From Ectobacillus sp042610425 (GTDB lineage Bacteria > Bacillota > Bacilli > Bacillales > Bacillaceae_G), in the NCBI RefSeq assembly GCF_042610425.1, contig NZ_JBGJZM010000004.1, forward strand, positions 62,001 through 126,000: a stretch of DNA of 64,000 nucleotides, read 5' to 3'. Every line of letters begins with the position of its first letter. The stretch's first letter is position 1. The translations under genes and the position numbers were made by a program. Shown piece by piece: positions 35,162 to 45,100 of the stretch. The notes beneath the pieces were generated by a model that was not told where the DNA came from, searched no databases, and saw only the letters and a list, made by a program, of their open reading frames with translations.

Positions 35162-36760
35162 TTAATACAACGAATCATCTGCAACTACCTTCCAGTTATG
35201 ATTCACGGTAGCCTGTACTGTTTTTCTTTCTAGTATATAGTTTGTAATAAGCTCTGCCATATCCATTGGAATGTCTTTTATGATGGGCTTATTTTGATAC
35301 ATGGTGTAATTTCCCCCGCCACCAGCACGGTAGTTATTCATTACAACATCAAATTCTTCTTCGAGATTGAGTGGTTTCCCCTCGTATTCTAGTTGTTGGA
35401 CACGGTCGCCAACTGGCTTTGTAATGTTTAAAACGTAGGAAATCCCTTCCCACATGTCATAATTGTAGTGCTGTGGCTTTGGTTCCATGAATGCTGGATT
35501 CACGATGATATTCTGTTTTTCATCTAGTAGGAAATAGTCTGCAGATTGCTCCAACGCATCTTTAATATCCTGACCAGTAATTCGAATGACCTTTAATGTA
35601 TTGGGATAGATATAATTCGATACGATATCACGCATTGTAATATTCGTAGGAAAACCTAATGAATGATTGTGAAAAAGGGCAGTATTTGAAATATTTACAT
35701 GTGCAATATCCATTTGTACTTTATTAATAAACTCAATAACAGCATTATCCTGCATGCGTATTTGCATCGCATCCGATATACTCATATCCCCTTCGATTTT
35801 TCCAATCGGCTGATCCAGCCATTGTTGTGTGATTTCTTCATAAGAAGAAGTCAATTTCAATATTTCTTCATCTGGCACAACATCTTTTGTAGAAAGTAGC
35901 TCTGACTGACTCTGTGCTACGTTCCACTGCGTACCATTATGTTCGAAAGTTACAGACACCTTTCCTAGCGCGTGACCATTAAAGCTTGGTTGCAAAACGG
36001 TTACACCATTTACTTTTTCGCCTGCTATGGCACGATGTTGATGACCGGTAAGAAGGACATCAATCCCATCAATTTCATGACAAATAGCATATCCTTGATT
36101 TTCACCAGTAAGTTTTTCGATTGGTTCACCCGTCTGTAAATCTCTTTCAAAGCCGCCGTGATAGGAAACGATGAGTAAATCAGGATTTACTTTTTCACGT
36201 ATGTATTGTACCCATTTTTTTGTTGATTCAAGAGCATCTTCAAAGGATAAGGCTGCAATATAGTCGGGATTCTCCCAATTTGGAATGTAATGAGTGGTAA
36301 CGCCAAGGATTGCAATTGTAATATCCGGTTGTATTTTTTTTATTATATAAGGTGCTCCAAAGTATGGCTCGTTCGTTTGTGCATCTAAAATATTTGCACA
36401 TAGATAGGGGTAGGTGGAAGAAGTGATAGCATGCATTAATACGTCCATACCATAGTTAAATTCGTGATTACCAATTATGGCTGCATCGTAGCCGATATGA
36501 TTCAAAATAAGAGACATCGGATTTTCTTGTTGGAGCATAGATTTTGCATAATGATATGTAAGAGGAGTTCCTTGAATAAGATCACCGTTATCAATAACAA
36601 TTACCTCTTCATGAAGAGAACGTTCTTGTTTAATAAGCGTAGCGATTTTTGCAATACCTACTTCTGCAGGTTGATTGTTACTATAAGTAATCGGATAAAT
36701 GTTACCGTGTATATCACTGGTCTCCAATATAGTCAGTTGCACTTGCTTGTGCATGCTCAC
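35162..36760 (-). CDS. 5'-nucleotidase / 2',3'-cyclic phosphodiesterase family metallophosphatase
   Basis: A 532-residue two-domain enzyme of the UshA/CpdB family. The N-terminal calcineurin-like domain has ETSDIHGNIYP, DNGDLIQGTPL, GNHEFNYG and LLTGHQHR, giving the two-metal ligands. The C-terminal nucleotidase domain has YRAGGGGNY near residue 490. Homologues are usually exported, but no signal peptide is present, so it should be cytoplasmic, like some Bacillus members. GTG 36760 is favoured, 7 nt after AGGGGGC; ATG two codons on is possible. Exact nucleotide substrate unknown. Confidence 0.9.
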   Translation of the reverse strand: MSMHKQVQLTILETSDIHGNIYPITYSNNQPAEVGIAKIATLIKQERSLHEEVIVIDNGDLIQGTPLTYHYAKSMLQQENPMSLILNHIGYDAAIIGNHEFNYGMDVLMHAITSSTYPYLCANILDAQTNEPYFGAPYIIKKIQPDITIAILGVTTHYIPNWENPDYIAALSFEDALESTKKWVQYIREKVNPDLLIVSYHGGFERDLQTGEPIEKLTGENQGYAICHEIDGIDVLLTGHQHRAIAGEKVNGVTVLQPSFNGHALGKVSVTFEHNGTQWNVAQSQSELLSTKDVVPDEEILKLTSSYEEITQQWLDQPIGKIEGDMSISDAMQIRMQDNAVIEFINKVQMDIAHVNISNTALFHNHSLGFPTNITMRDIVSNYIYPNTLKVIRITGQDIKDALEQSADYFLLDEKQNIIVNPAFMEPKPQHYNYDMWEGISYVLNITKPVGDRVQQLEYEGKPLNLEEEFDVVMNNYRAGGGGNYTMYQNKPIIKDIPMDMAELITNYILERKTVQATVNHNWKVVADDSLY

Positions 36761-36818
36761 TGAAATGCCCCCTTGTTCATTATAAAAAGTAAAGTAAGAT
36801 ATTTTAATATACATTAAA

Positions 36819-36830
36819 TTACAATTGTAA
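36819..36830. promoter_or_regulatory. Palindrome in divergent nucleotidase/phnD region
   Basis: TTACAATTGTAA is a perfect 12-bp palindrome in the 188-nt gap between two divergent genes. It could be an operator; no factor can be named. Confidence 0.3.
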
Positions 36831-36948
36831 ACAAACTGTGTAATTAATGTAATAATACTGTTTATTTAGTATTATAATGGAAATTGTATGTTATATTACC
36901 TTCTGGTACTAGATTATTAATAAAATTGTTATAAACGGAGGTAAATAC

Positions 36949-37887
36949 ATGTTTAAGAAAATTGTTGCGATTTGTACTACTCTTGCTCTAACAGCTAGTA
37001 TTCTAGCTGGATGCGGAACGAAAGAAAATACAACAGCAAGTACACAACCTACGAATCAAGGATATGTTCCCAAGTCTTTAACAGTTCAATTTGTACCATC
37101 ACAAAGTGCGGATACACTAGAAGCAAAAGCTAAGCCACTCGAAAAGCTATTAAGTGATAAGTTGGGTATTCCAGTAAAAGTTAGCGTTTCAACTGATTAT
37201 AACACTATCATTGAAGCGATGGCATCTAAACAAGTAGATGTTGGATTTTTGCCTCCAACTGCTTACGTTTTAGCGCATGATAAGAAAGCAGCAAACGTAG
37301 CACTTCAAGCACAACGTTTTGGTGTGGATGATGCAACAGGTCAACCTACTAAAGATTTAGTAGATTTCTATAAAGCAGAATTTCTTGTGAAAAAGGATTC
37401 CCCAATAAAAGATATTAAAGATTTAAAAGGTAAGAAGATTGGATATCAAAACGTAACTTCTTCTGCTGGATATGTATGGCCTGCAGCTGTCCTTCAGGAT
37501 GCAGGAATCGATCCATTAAAAGATGTTCAACCAGTAACGTTAAAGGGTCATGACCAAGCTGTTATTGCTCTTTTAAACGGAGATGTAGATGCGGCAGTTG
37601 TGTTTCAAGATGCACGTAATACGGTGAAAAAAGACTACCCGAAAGTATTTGAACAAACGCAAATCATTAAGTTCACAGAAAAAATCCCGAATGACACGAT
37701 TTCGGTTCGGTCTGACATGGATCAAGCTTGGGTAGAAAAAATTCAACAGGCATTCATTGATCTTGGTAAGGATCCAGAAAGTCAAAAAATCATTAGAGAC
37801 ATTTATTCCCATGAAGGTTATGTGAAATCGGATGATAGCAAATTCGATATCGTACGCCAATATAATACAAAAGTAAAAACAAAATAA
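36949..37887 (+). CDS. phnD: PhnD-type substrate-binding lipoprotein
   Basis: A 312-residue extracytoplasmic binding protein for a phosphate/phosphonate/phosphite ABC importer. Signal and lipobox ILAGC (Cys22) anchor it to the membrane. The periplasmic-binding fold shows LTVQFVPSQSADTLEAKAKPLEKLLSDKLG, the VGFLPPTAYVLA motif and the KGKKIGYQNVTSSAGYVWP ligand-site stretch. GGAGG precedes the ATG. The ATPase and two permeases follow after a 144-nt gap. No C-P lyase or phosphonatase genes are seen, so inorganic phosphate or phosphite are as likely as phosphonates. Confidence 0.9.
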   Translation: MFKKIVAICTTLALTASILAGCGTKENTTASTQPTNQGYVPKSLTVQFVPSQSADTLEAKAKPLEKLLSDKLGIPVKVSVSTDYNTIIEAMASKQVDVGFLPPTAYVLAHDKKAANVALQAQRFGVDDATGQPTKDLVDFYKAEFLVKKDSPIKDIKDLKGKKIGYQNVTSSAGYVWPAAVLQDAGIDPLKDVQPVTLKGHDQAVIALLNGDVDAAVVFQDARNTVKKDYPKVFEQTQIIKFTEKIPNDTISVRSDMDQAWVEKIQQAFIDLGKDPESQKIIRDIYSHEGYVKSDDSKFDIVRQYNTKVKTK

Positions 37888-38031
37888 TTGTACTTGTTAA
37901 GAAATTACTTTCCATGATATAGAATATGGCCAGCTGTATTGCGTGTTATATTGACATGTAATACGGTTAGTCATTTTTCTAGTTAAAGAAGAAATCATAC
38001 GTTCACATTTAATAGAAGGTAGGGCACATAC

Positions 38032-38805
38032 GTGATTGAGTTTCATAATGTTTCGAAAGTATATCCGAACGGGACAGTCGGTTTAAATAAACTTAACTTT
38101 ACAATCAATAAAGGGGAATTTGTCGTTATTGTAGGACTTTCTGGTGCGGGTAAATCAACACTACTTCGTTCAATTAATCGTCTTCATGAGATTACAACTG
38201 GTGAAATAAGTATTGATGGGAAATCGATTACAGCTGCAAAGGGAAAGGAGCTTCGCCACATTCGCCGTGACATCGGCATGATTTTCCAAAGCTTTAATCT
38301 CGTAAAGCGTTCTTCTGTACTACGAAACGTATTATCGGGCCGCGTTGGTTATCACTCTACATTACGCACGGTGCTTGGATTGTTTCCAAACCAAGATATA
38401 GAGCTAGCTCTGAATGCCCTTGATCGAGTAAATATTTTAGAAAAAGCATATTCTCGTGCAGATGAATTATCCGGTGGGCAGCAACAACGGGTTTCAATTG
38501 CTAGAGCACTTGCACAGGAGGCAAAGGTGATTCTTGCAGATGAACCGGTCGCATCTCTTGATCCCCTCACGACAAAGCAAGTGATGGATGATTTAAAGCG
38601 AATTAATCAAGATTTGGGTATAACTACCGTTGTGAATTTACATTTTATTGATTTAGCGAGAGAATATGCAACGCGTATCATTGGCTTACGCGCAGGAGAA
38701 ATCGTGTTTGATGGAACCGTAGAGGAAGCAACGGATGAGGTGTTTGCTGAAATTTATGGTCGTCCCATCGACAAAGATGAATTATTAGGAGAGGTTGCCA
38801 AATGA
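38032..38805 (+). CDS. phnC: PhnC-type ABC ATPase
   Basis: A 257-residue ATP-binding subunit with Walker A GLSGAGKST (about 35-43), the signature LSGGQQQRV and Walker B VILADEPVASLDP. The FNLVKRSSVLRNVLSGRVGY stretch is typical of PhnC. GTG 38032 is the likely start, with an AGGTAGGG upstream. Its end overlaps the first permease by ATGA, so the pair is translationally coupled. Confidence 0.93.
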   Translation: MIEFHNVSKVYPNGTVGLNKLNFTINKGEFVVIVGLSGAGKSTLLRSINRLHEITTGEISIDGKSITAAKGKELRHIRRDIGMIFQSFNLVKRSSVLRNVLSGRVGYHSTLRTVLGLFPNQDIELALNALDRVNILEKAYSRADELSGGQQQRVSIARALAQEAKVILADEPVASLDPLTTKQVMDDLKRINQDLGITTVVNLHFIDLAREYATRIIGLRAGEIVFDGTVEEATDEVFAEIYGRPIDKDELLGEVAK

Positions 38806-39593
38806 GTAGTGCTACAACAAAGAAACTACCTACTCCTCCTAGTAAGCTAAAGCATACATTTACGGCTATTTTGTTACTTTTATTATTTTTCGGAAGTGGA
38901 ATTCAAGTTGATGCTTCGCTTTCAAAGTTAATAGATGGATTACCGAATATGTTGGATTTACTAAAACAAATGGTACCTCCTGATTGGAATTACTTTTCCA
39001 AAATAACAAGTGCTATGCTTGATACTTTGCGTATGGCTATTCTTGGTACTACATTTGGTGCCATTCTTGCTGTTCCACTTTCTCTACTCGCAGCAAATAA
39101 TATTGTTTCATCTCCTATTTTGTATGGATCAGCTAGGTTTCTTTTAAATTTAATTCGTACGGTACCTGATATACTTCTTGCCGCCATTTTTGTAGCAATA
39201 TTTGGGATAGGGTCTTTGCCAGGTATTTTAGCCCTAACTGCTTTTTCGGTAGGTCTGATTGCTAAGCTATTATATGAAGCAATAGAAGCGATTGATAAAG
39301 GACCATTAGAGGCCATGACAGCCGTTGGAGCAAATAAGATTCAATGGATTTTTTATGCGATTATTCCACAAATTACAGCGCAGTTTATCTCCTTTGTACT
39401 ATATACGTTTGAAGTAAACGTTCGGGCTGCAGCAGTGTTGGGATTAGTAGGAGCAGGAGGAATTGGTTTGTATTATGAGCAAACGTTAGGATTCTTACAA
39501 TATCAGCAAACCTCTTCTATTATTATTTATACGTTAGTCATTGTGTTGCTCATTGACTACGTTAGTACAAGTTTACAGGAGAAACTGCTATGA
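38802..39593 (+). CDS. phnE: PhnE-type permease, first copy
   Basis: A 263-residue permease with about six helices. The cytoplasmic EAA loop that docks to the ATPase reads EAMTAVGANKIQWIFYAIIPQ (about 167-187). It overlaps the ATPase gene before it and the second permease after it by 4 nt each (ATGA). With the next gene it probably forms a heterodimeric pore. Confidence 0.92.
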   Translation: MSSATTKKLPTPPSKLKHTFTAILLLLLFFGSGIQVDASLSKLIDGLPNMLDLLKQMVPPDWNYFSKITSAMLDTLRMAILGTTFGAILAVPLSLLAANNIVSSPILYGSARFLLNLIRTVPDILLAAIFVAIFGIGSLPGILALTAFSVGLIAKLLYEAIEAIDKGPLEAMTAVGANKIQWIFYAIIPQITAQFISFVLYTFEVNVRAAAVLGLVGAGGIGLYYEQTLGFLQYQQTSSIIIYTLVIVLLIDYVSTSLQEKLL

Positions 39594-40393
39594 CTACTAA
39601 TTCGAAAATGATACAAAAAACTAGAAAAATAAATTTATATCGTTGGAGTATTGTTGCGGTGCTAGCCCTCATTTACGTATGGGCATTTTCAGGAATGCCT
39701 ATTCATGGAATTAAACCAACAGCAGGTCAAATTACAAATTCAATCCTCTCAGGCATTATTCACCCAGATTGGAGCTATGTGCTGCTTCCTGATGGAGAAG
39801 ACTTAGTTCATGGATTGATTGATACACTGGCCATTGCGGTGCTAGGAACATTTATTTCTTGCGTATTGTGTGTACCGTTTGCATTTTGGGCAGCAAACAA
39901 TATGAGCAAAGGAAGGGTCATTTCTAGAACAGGAAAATTTGTGCTCAGTTTCGTACGGACATTTCCTGAAATCGTTATGGCGCTTCTCTTCATTAAAGCG
40001 GTGGGGCCAGGCTCTTTCGCCGGAGTGCTAGCCCTTGGATTACATTCCATTGGTATGCTAGGAAAGCTATTCTCAGAGTCTATTGAAAATATAGATTTGG
40101 GTCCAACCGAAGCCCTTATCGCAACTGGCGCAAATAAAATACAGATTCTATGGTATGCGGTGTTGCCACAAGTATTGCCGGATTTTCTATCCTATACACT
40201 GTATCGATTTGAAATCAATGTTCGTTCTGCTGCGATACTAGGGGTAATTGGTGCAGGAGGAATCGGTACACCTCTCATCTTTGCACTTAGCTCACGTAAT
40301 TGGTCACGAGTTGGAATTATATTACTCGGGATTATTATTATGGTGACGCTCATAGATTTGATTTCCGGATATATACGAAAAAAATTAGTGTAA
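39590..40393 (+). CDS. phnE: PhnE-type permease, second copy
   Basis: A 267-residue paralogue of the preceding permease with EAA loop EALIATGANKIQILWYAVLPQ. The two proteins align along their length, indicating gene duplication. It is last in the operon and is followed by a strong terminator. Confidence 0.92.
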   Translation: MTTNSKMIQKTRKINLYRWSIVAVLALIYVWAFSGMPIHGIKPTAGQITNSILSGIIHPDWSYVLLPDGEDLVHGLIDTLAIAVLGTFISCVLCVPFAFWAANNMSKGRVISRTGKFVLSFVRTFPEIVMALLFIKAVGPGSFAGVLALGLHSIGMLGKLFSESIENIDLGPTEALIATGANKIQILWYAVLPQVLPDFLSYTLYRFEINVRSAAILGVIGAGGIGTPLIFALSSRNWSRVGIILLGIIIMVTLIDLISGYIRKKLV

Positions 40394-40410
40394 TGGTATC
40401 TGTTGAAAAG

Positions 40411-40435
40411 GGACTAGCGAATGCTAGTCCTTTTT
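40411..40435 (+). terminator. Terminator of phn operon
   Basis: A perfect 8-bp stem GGACTAGC/GCTAGTCC, GAAT loop and five T residues. Confidence 0.9.
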
Positions 40436-40617
40436 GTACTTGGGAAAAAGGAGGATTCGAAAGAAAAATTAAGTGCTGCCAAGATTACATGGATTTTAGC
40501 TAGCCCATTCGATATTGCATACTAGTAAGTTTGTGAAATGCTTTCTACTAGGAGTTTATTTTTTGCAATAGAATCGTTATGATGGATGAGGAAACCATTT
40601 AGAGAGGAGCAAAGCAC

Positions 40618-41274
40618 ATGAAGCGTTACTGGATTGAACACAAAGCATATATTTTGCTTGGATTGCTTGCGATTCTCTGTCTATTTGGTATTTATCGTAC
40701 AGGTGTTCTTACACCAAGCAATATCGATTCGCTTAGTCATTGGATGAGAAAGGAAGGAATAGTAGGTATGCTACTTTTTATTCTTGCCTATACCATTCGT
40801 CCGCTCTTCTTTATTCCGATGCTCCCTGTTACGTTATTTGGTGGGTATACATTTGGAGCAGTTACAGGGACCCTTTTAAATATTATCGGAGCGGGCAATA
40901 GTGCCGTTATTGCATTTTATATAACTAGAAACATAAAAAGTAAAAGAATCCGGTCTTTTCTCGAAAAGCATAGAAAACAAATCATAAGTGATCAAATTGA
41001 AAAGCATGGGTTTCGTGTTGTGCTCTACATCCGTCTTATCCCGTTCATTCCATTTGATAGTATTAATTATGGGATGGGATTATCGAAAGTGAAGGTACGC
41101 GATTATATAGTAGCCTCATACATTGGCATTATTCCTGGTATTTTCGTAGCCAATTTCGTTGGAAATTCTTTGCGGAATATATGGAGCATACAATTTATCG
41201 TGGCAATATTATTATACGGATTTGTGATACTTATTCCGTATATTTATAACAAATGGAATAAAAAGAATGATTAA
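40618..41274 (+). CDS. TVP38/TMEM64 (DedA-superfamily) membrane protein
   Basis: A 218-residue membrane protein of the TVP38/TMEM64 (SNARE-associated/VTT) family. Core motifs are LAYTIRPLFFIPMLPVTLFGGYTFGAVTGTLLNIIGA (about 55-91) and the RLIPFIPFDSINYGMGLSKVKVRDYI re-entrant helix region (about 140-165). Relatives scramble lipids or affect polyprenyl-phosphate recycling, but this protein's role is unknown. GAGAGGAG precedes the ATG. Confidence 0.9.
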   Translation: MKRYWIEHKAYILLGLLAILCLFGIYRTGVLTPSNIDSLSHWMRKEGIVGMLLFILAYTIRPLFFIPMLPVTLFGGYTFGAVTGTLLNIIGAGNSAVIAFYITRNIKSKRIRSFLEKHRKQIISDQIEKHGFRVVLYIRLIPFIPFDSINYGMGLSKVKVRDYIVASYIGIIPGIFVANFVGNSLRNIWSIQFIVAILLYGFVILIPYIYNKWNKKND

Positions 41275-41456
41275 AGTAAAAGATTTGAAATGAAAGTGAT
41301 TTTTATCCCGATTTACAATAGAAAATCCAAGAAAACTGTATAGTAGCATCATGGAAATCAACGATCGAATTCACCTTCAAATATCTTCAATATCTCTATT
41401 ATTCTCTTTCTGTTTTTACAAAATCAATCATTTAAAATCTTATCATTGTTACTTCG

Positions 41457-41506
41457 TTGACAATGATAGGGGATATCGATATATTTGGTAAGTAAGTATT
41501 TACTTA
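41457..41506 (+). promoter_or_regulatory. TetR/RND promoter with operator
   Basis: Consensus TTGACA (41457-41462), 17 nt, TATATT (41480-41485). The palindrome TAAGTAA-N4-TTACTTA (41489-41506) covers the start site, a typical place for a TetR autorepressor. GTAAGTAAGTAT (41488-41499) is shared exactly with the dioxygenase promoter. Confidence 0.75.
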
Positions 41507-41524
41507 TTAAAAAAGGAGAGAGAT

Positions 41525-42160
41525 ATGACCCAAAAACCTACTAAGGACCGTATTGTAGAGGAGGCACTCAGCTTGTTTGCAAAAAAAGGGTTTGCCGGAA
41601 CTACAATTGCAGATATTGCGAAAGGTGTTCAATTATCCGAAGGTGCGCTATATAAACACTTTAAGAACAAAAAAGAAATATTTATTGCATGCCTGCTCCC
41701 GCTTATCGAAGGAGAAATTGATTCTTGGTTACCCCAGCTAGAAGATGTAAACACATTGGAAGATATCATTGCAATTATGGTACGGCATCGATTTGAGCTG
41801 ATTTTTCATAATTTAGATGCATTCAATATTTTATTTACTGAATCGCTTCATGATGAAGAACTAGGTAGATTGTTTCAGAAGCGCCTCATGCAAACGCAAA
41901 AACCGGAGTTGATTGCACAAAAGGTAAGACATATTCAAACAATGGATCGGCCTATGCCTTTACCAAATGGAACGTTTTTAAGTATTGGGCTTACAACAAT
42001 GATTTGGGGCTTAGCGAATGACTATAAACGCAATTTGAAACAAATTGGAATAAATTTTCCTTCGAAAGAAGCATTGCTTGATGAATTAACGAGGTTTGTC
42101 CTATACGGAGCCTTGGGTAATCCCCATTCCAACTCGCAACTTTCTAAAGAAAAGGAGTAG
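41525..42160 (+). CDS. TetR/AcrR-family repressor
   Basis: A 211-residue regulator with an N-terminal TetR helix-turn-helix (about residues 8-52: ALSLFAKKGFAGTTIADIAKG, then SEGALYKHFKNKKEIF) and a variable helical ligand domain. It precedes an RND pump by 4 nt, the same layout as yerO-yerP (swrC) in B. subtilis. It probably represses its own operon through the palindrome overlapping the promoter, and releases on binding a pump substrate. Confidence 0.92.
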   Translation: MTQKPTKDRIVEEALSLFAKKGFAGTTIADIAKGVQLSEGALYKHFKNKKEIFIACLLPLIEGEIDSWLPQLEDVNTLEDIIAIMVRHRFELIFHNLDAFNILFTESLHDEELGRLFQKRLMQTQKPELIAQKVRHIQTMDRPMPLPNGTFLSIGLTTMIWGLANDYKRNLKQIGINFPSKEALLDELTRFVLYGALGNPHSNSQLSKEKE

Positions 42161-42164
42161 GTTC

Positions 42165-45100
42165 ATGAATTTTCTAACTAAATTCTCTATGAAAAATGTA
42201 GGATTCATTTTTATCATCATTGCTCTCGTTTTTGCGGGGGGAATTTACTCTGCACGAACGATGAACCAAGAAAAGTATCCGAGCATCGATGTTCCGTATT
42301 TATCCTTTCAAGTCCAATATCCGGGTGCCACTCCAAATCAATCGCTTGAAGATATCGGAAAACCATTAGAGGAACAGCTAACAAAGATTAAAAATGTTCA
42401 AAATTTGTATGTTACCTCCTCAGCAAATAACATAAATGTAATGATTGAATTTTCTCTTTCTGCATCTATGGACCAAGCAGAATCAGATGTGAATGGTGCG
42501 ATTTCAAAAGTAAAGTTACCTGACACTGCGAAAACAATGCCACTGCAGCGGAAAGGTCCAAGTGCCCAGCCAGTTTATTTATTCGCAGTGGACGGGGGCG
42601 GAGCTTCGATTGATGATGTCCAATCATTTACAGATAAAACGATTAAAACTAGTTTACAATCTGTGCAAGGTATTGCCGATATTGAAGTTGATGGTATTTC
42701 AACAAAGAAGGTATTTATTAAAGTAGATCCTGAAAAGCTTAAGCAGCAAAATCTGACGCTGGATAAGGTGAAACAAGCATTGCTAGCCAATAATGTTACG
42801 GCTCCAACTGGGGAAGTGACGATGAATGATAAAACGATGCTTGTGCAAGTTGGAAAGCAGTATTCCAATTTAGATGAAATTAAGGCTACTCAGATTATCG
42901 TAACGCAGCAAAACACTTCAGGTTTGCAGGATGCCTTTACAAACATTGGACAAGGCATGAATACGTTAGGAAGTGCAGTAGGTGGCTTAGGGAAAACGGT
43001 CGGCATCAGTGCAAAGCAACAAGAATTGATGCAACAAGAGATTCAGTTATCTGGAGTAATAACGCAGTTGTCTGGACAAATACAAGCGGATAAAGTTCAG
43101 TTGCAAGCCCTGCAGTCACAGGCAGCAACTACTTCTGCTCAAGCAAAGGCGAATCCTACTAATCCACAACTAGCAAAAGCAAGCAGCGATTTAGCGACGC
43201 AAATGAATCAACTCAATCAAAAAATAGCAGGGGAAGAAGCAAAGCTTACAGAGCTACAAAACTCGATGACGCAGCTACAAGCAGCGATTACAAGTTTATC
43301 TAGTACGAGTCAGCAATCTTTACAAAGCGTGCAGCAAAGTGGTTCACAAACGACGCCATCTTCCAATTCTTCTGTATCGATGGGAGGATTAACGATTCGT
43401 TCTCTTCCATTATCGGATATTGCGGATGTAACCTATGCAAACGAGCAGCAATCAACGATAACTAGGCTAAATGGACATCCAGCAATTAGCATAGGGATTA
43501 TTCCAAATACGGATGCGAATACGGTGGATGTTGTAAAGAAAACGAATGATCAGCTTGCAAAGATTACGATGCCAAAGGGGTATTCATTCACTACCTTGCG
43601 TGATGAGTCGAAGGAAATTCAGCAGTCTGTCAATAGTATGATGAGAGAAGCGTTGTTTGGTGCACTTCTTGCAGCTGTCGTCACATTGCTATTTTTGCGG
43701 AACATTCGTACCACAATCATTGCCATTCTTTCGATTCCGTTATCGATTTTCATTACCTTAATTCTATTAAAGCAAATGGGATATACGCTTAACATGATGA
43801 CACTTGCCGGTATTGCGGTCGCAGTTGGGCGTGTCGTGGATGACAGTATTGTCGTGATTGAAAACTTGTTTCGCCGTATTCGGCATGCAAGTGAGGAAGA
43901 ACGAACGAAAGACCTCATTATGGAGGCAACCGGCGAAGTATCCCATGCGATTTCATCGTCTACGATTACAACCGTAGCGGTATTTATTCCGCTTGCCTTT
44001 GTTCCTGGTATCGTAGGGAAGTTCTTCGCACCATTTGCGTGGAGTGTTGTAATTTCTATCTTGTTTTCTTTCCTTGTCGCAGTATCGGTTATTCCAGTTC
44101 TTTCGAGATTAACGTTATTAAAGATGAAGCCAGAAGAGAATAAAACGAGCTGGTTAGAACAGGCATACCGCATCGTATTACAATGGACGCTTCGTCGAAA
44201 ATGGATTGTAGTAGGAATTTCATTGTTGCTATTAGTTGGCTCTGGATTATTGGCATCGAAAATTCCTGTGAATTTCTTCCCTACAGAAGCTACGAAATAT
44301 TATAACGCTTCTGTTACAATGCCAATTGGTACTTCAATTGATAAAACGAATGAAGTTGCTACAAAGCTTGAAAAAATTATAGCAGATACAAAACAAGTCG
44401 ATAATTATGAAACGGTAGTTACCGGCGGGACAATCTCCACGCAAATTACATTGAAAGATAACGTGGATACGAAATCGTTCGAGCGTGCCGTTCGTGACAA
44501 TACGGCAAAGTTCGAAAACGATATTACGACAACATTAACAGCAACAGGTAGCTCTCCGGGTGGTGGAGGGTTAGCGATGATTATTACAGGTCCGGATTCA
44601 AAAACCATTTCTGATGCAGCAGCTAATTATGAAGATGTCATTAAGAAGATGCCGGGAATTGCTGATGTAAAATCAAATGTAAAAGCGGTTCGTCCGCAAA
44701 TTTCTGTATCTGTTGACAACACAAAGGCTGCAGAAAAAGGTGTATATCCTGCCTCTGTTTCAGGCGCAATTCGTGATATGCTATCAGGTTCCACCATTTC
44801 TACGATGTCGCTTGATGGAAAAACAACAGATATTAATCTCGGACTGAAAACCGATGCGCTGCAATCGACAGACGCAATCGCTGCGCAAAAGGTAACGAGT
44901 ATGGCCGGTGAGGATGTTACCATTGGAGATATAGCTAAGGTTGAGCAAACAACTGGACCCACCTCGGTTCAACGTTTGAACAAAGCTGATTATGTTTCCA
45001 TTTCAGGTACTTTTACAACAGATAATAGTCGTCAGGTACAAACTGACATTAAAAATGCAGTAGCCAAAATCTCTGTACCGACTGGCGTTAGCTATTCATT

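Noticed and set aside
36949..40393. Phosphonate catabolism operon
   Set aside because: Only transporter genes are present; no C-P lyase, phosphonatase or phosphite dehydrogenase. Only transport is supported.
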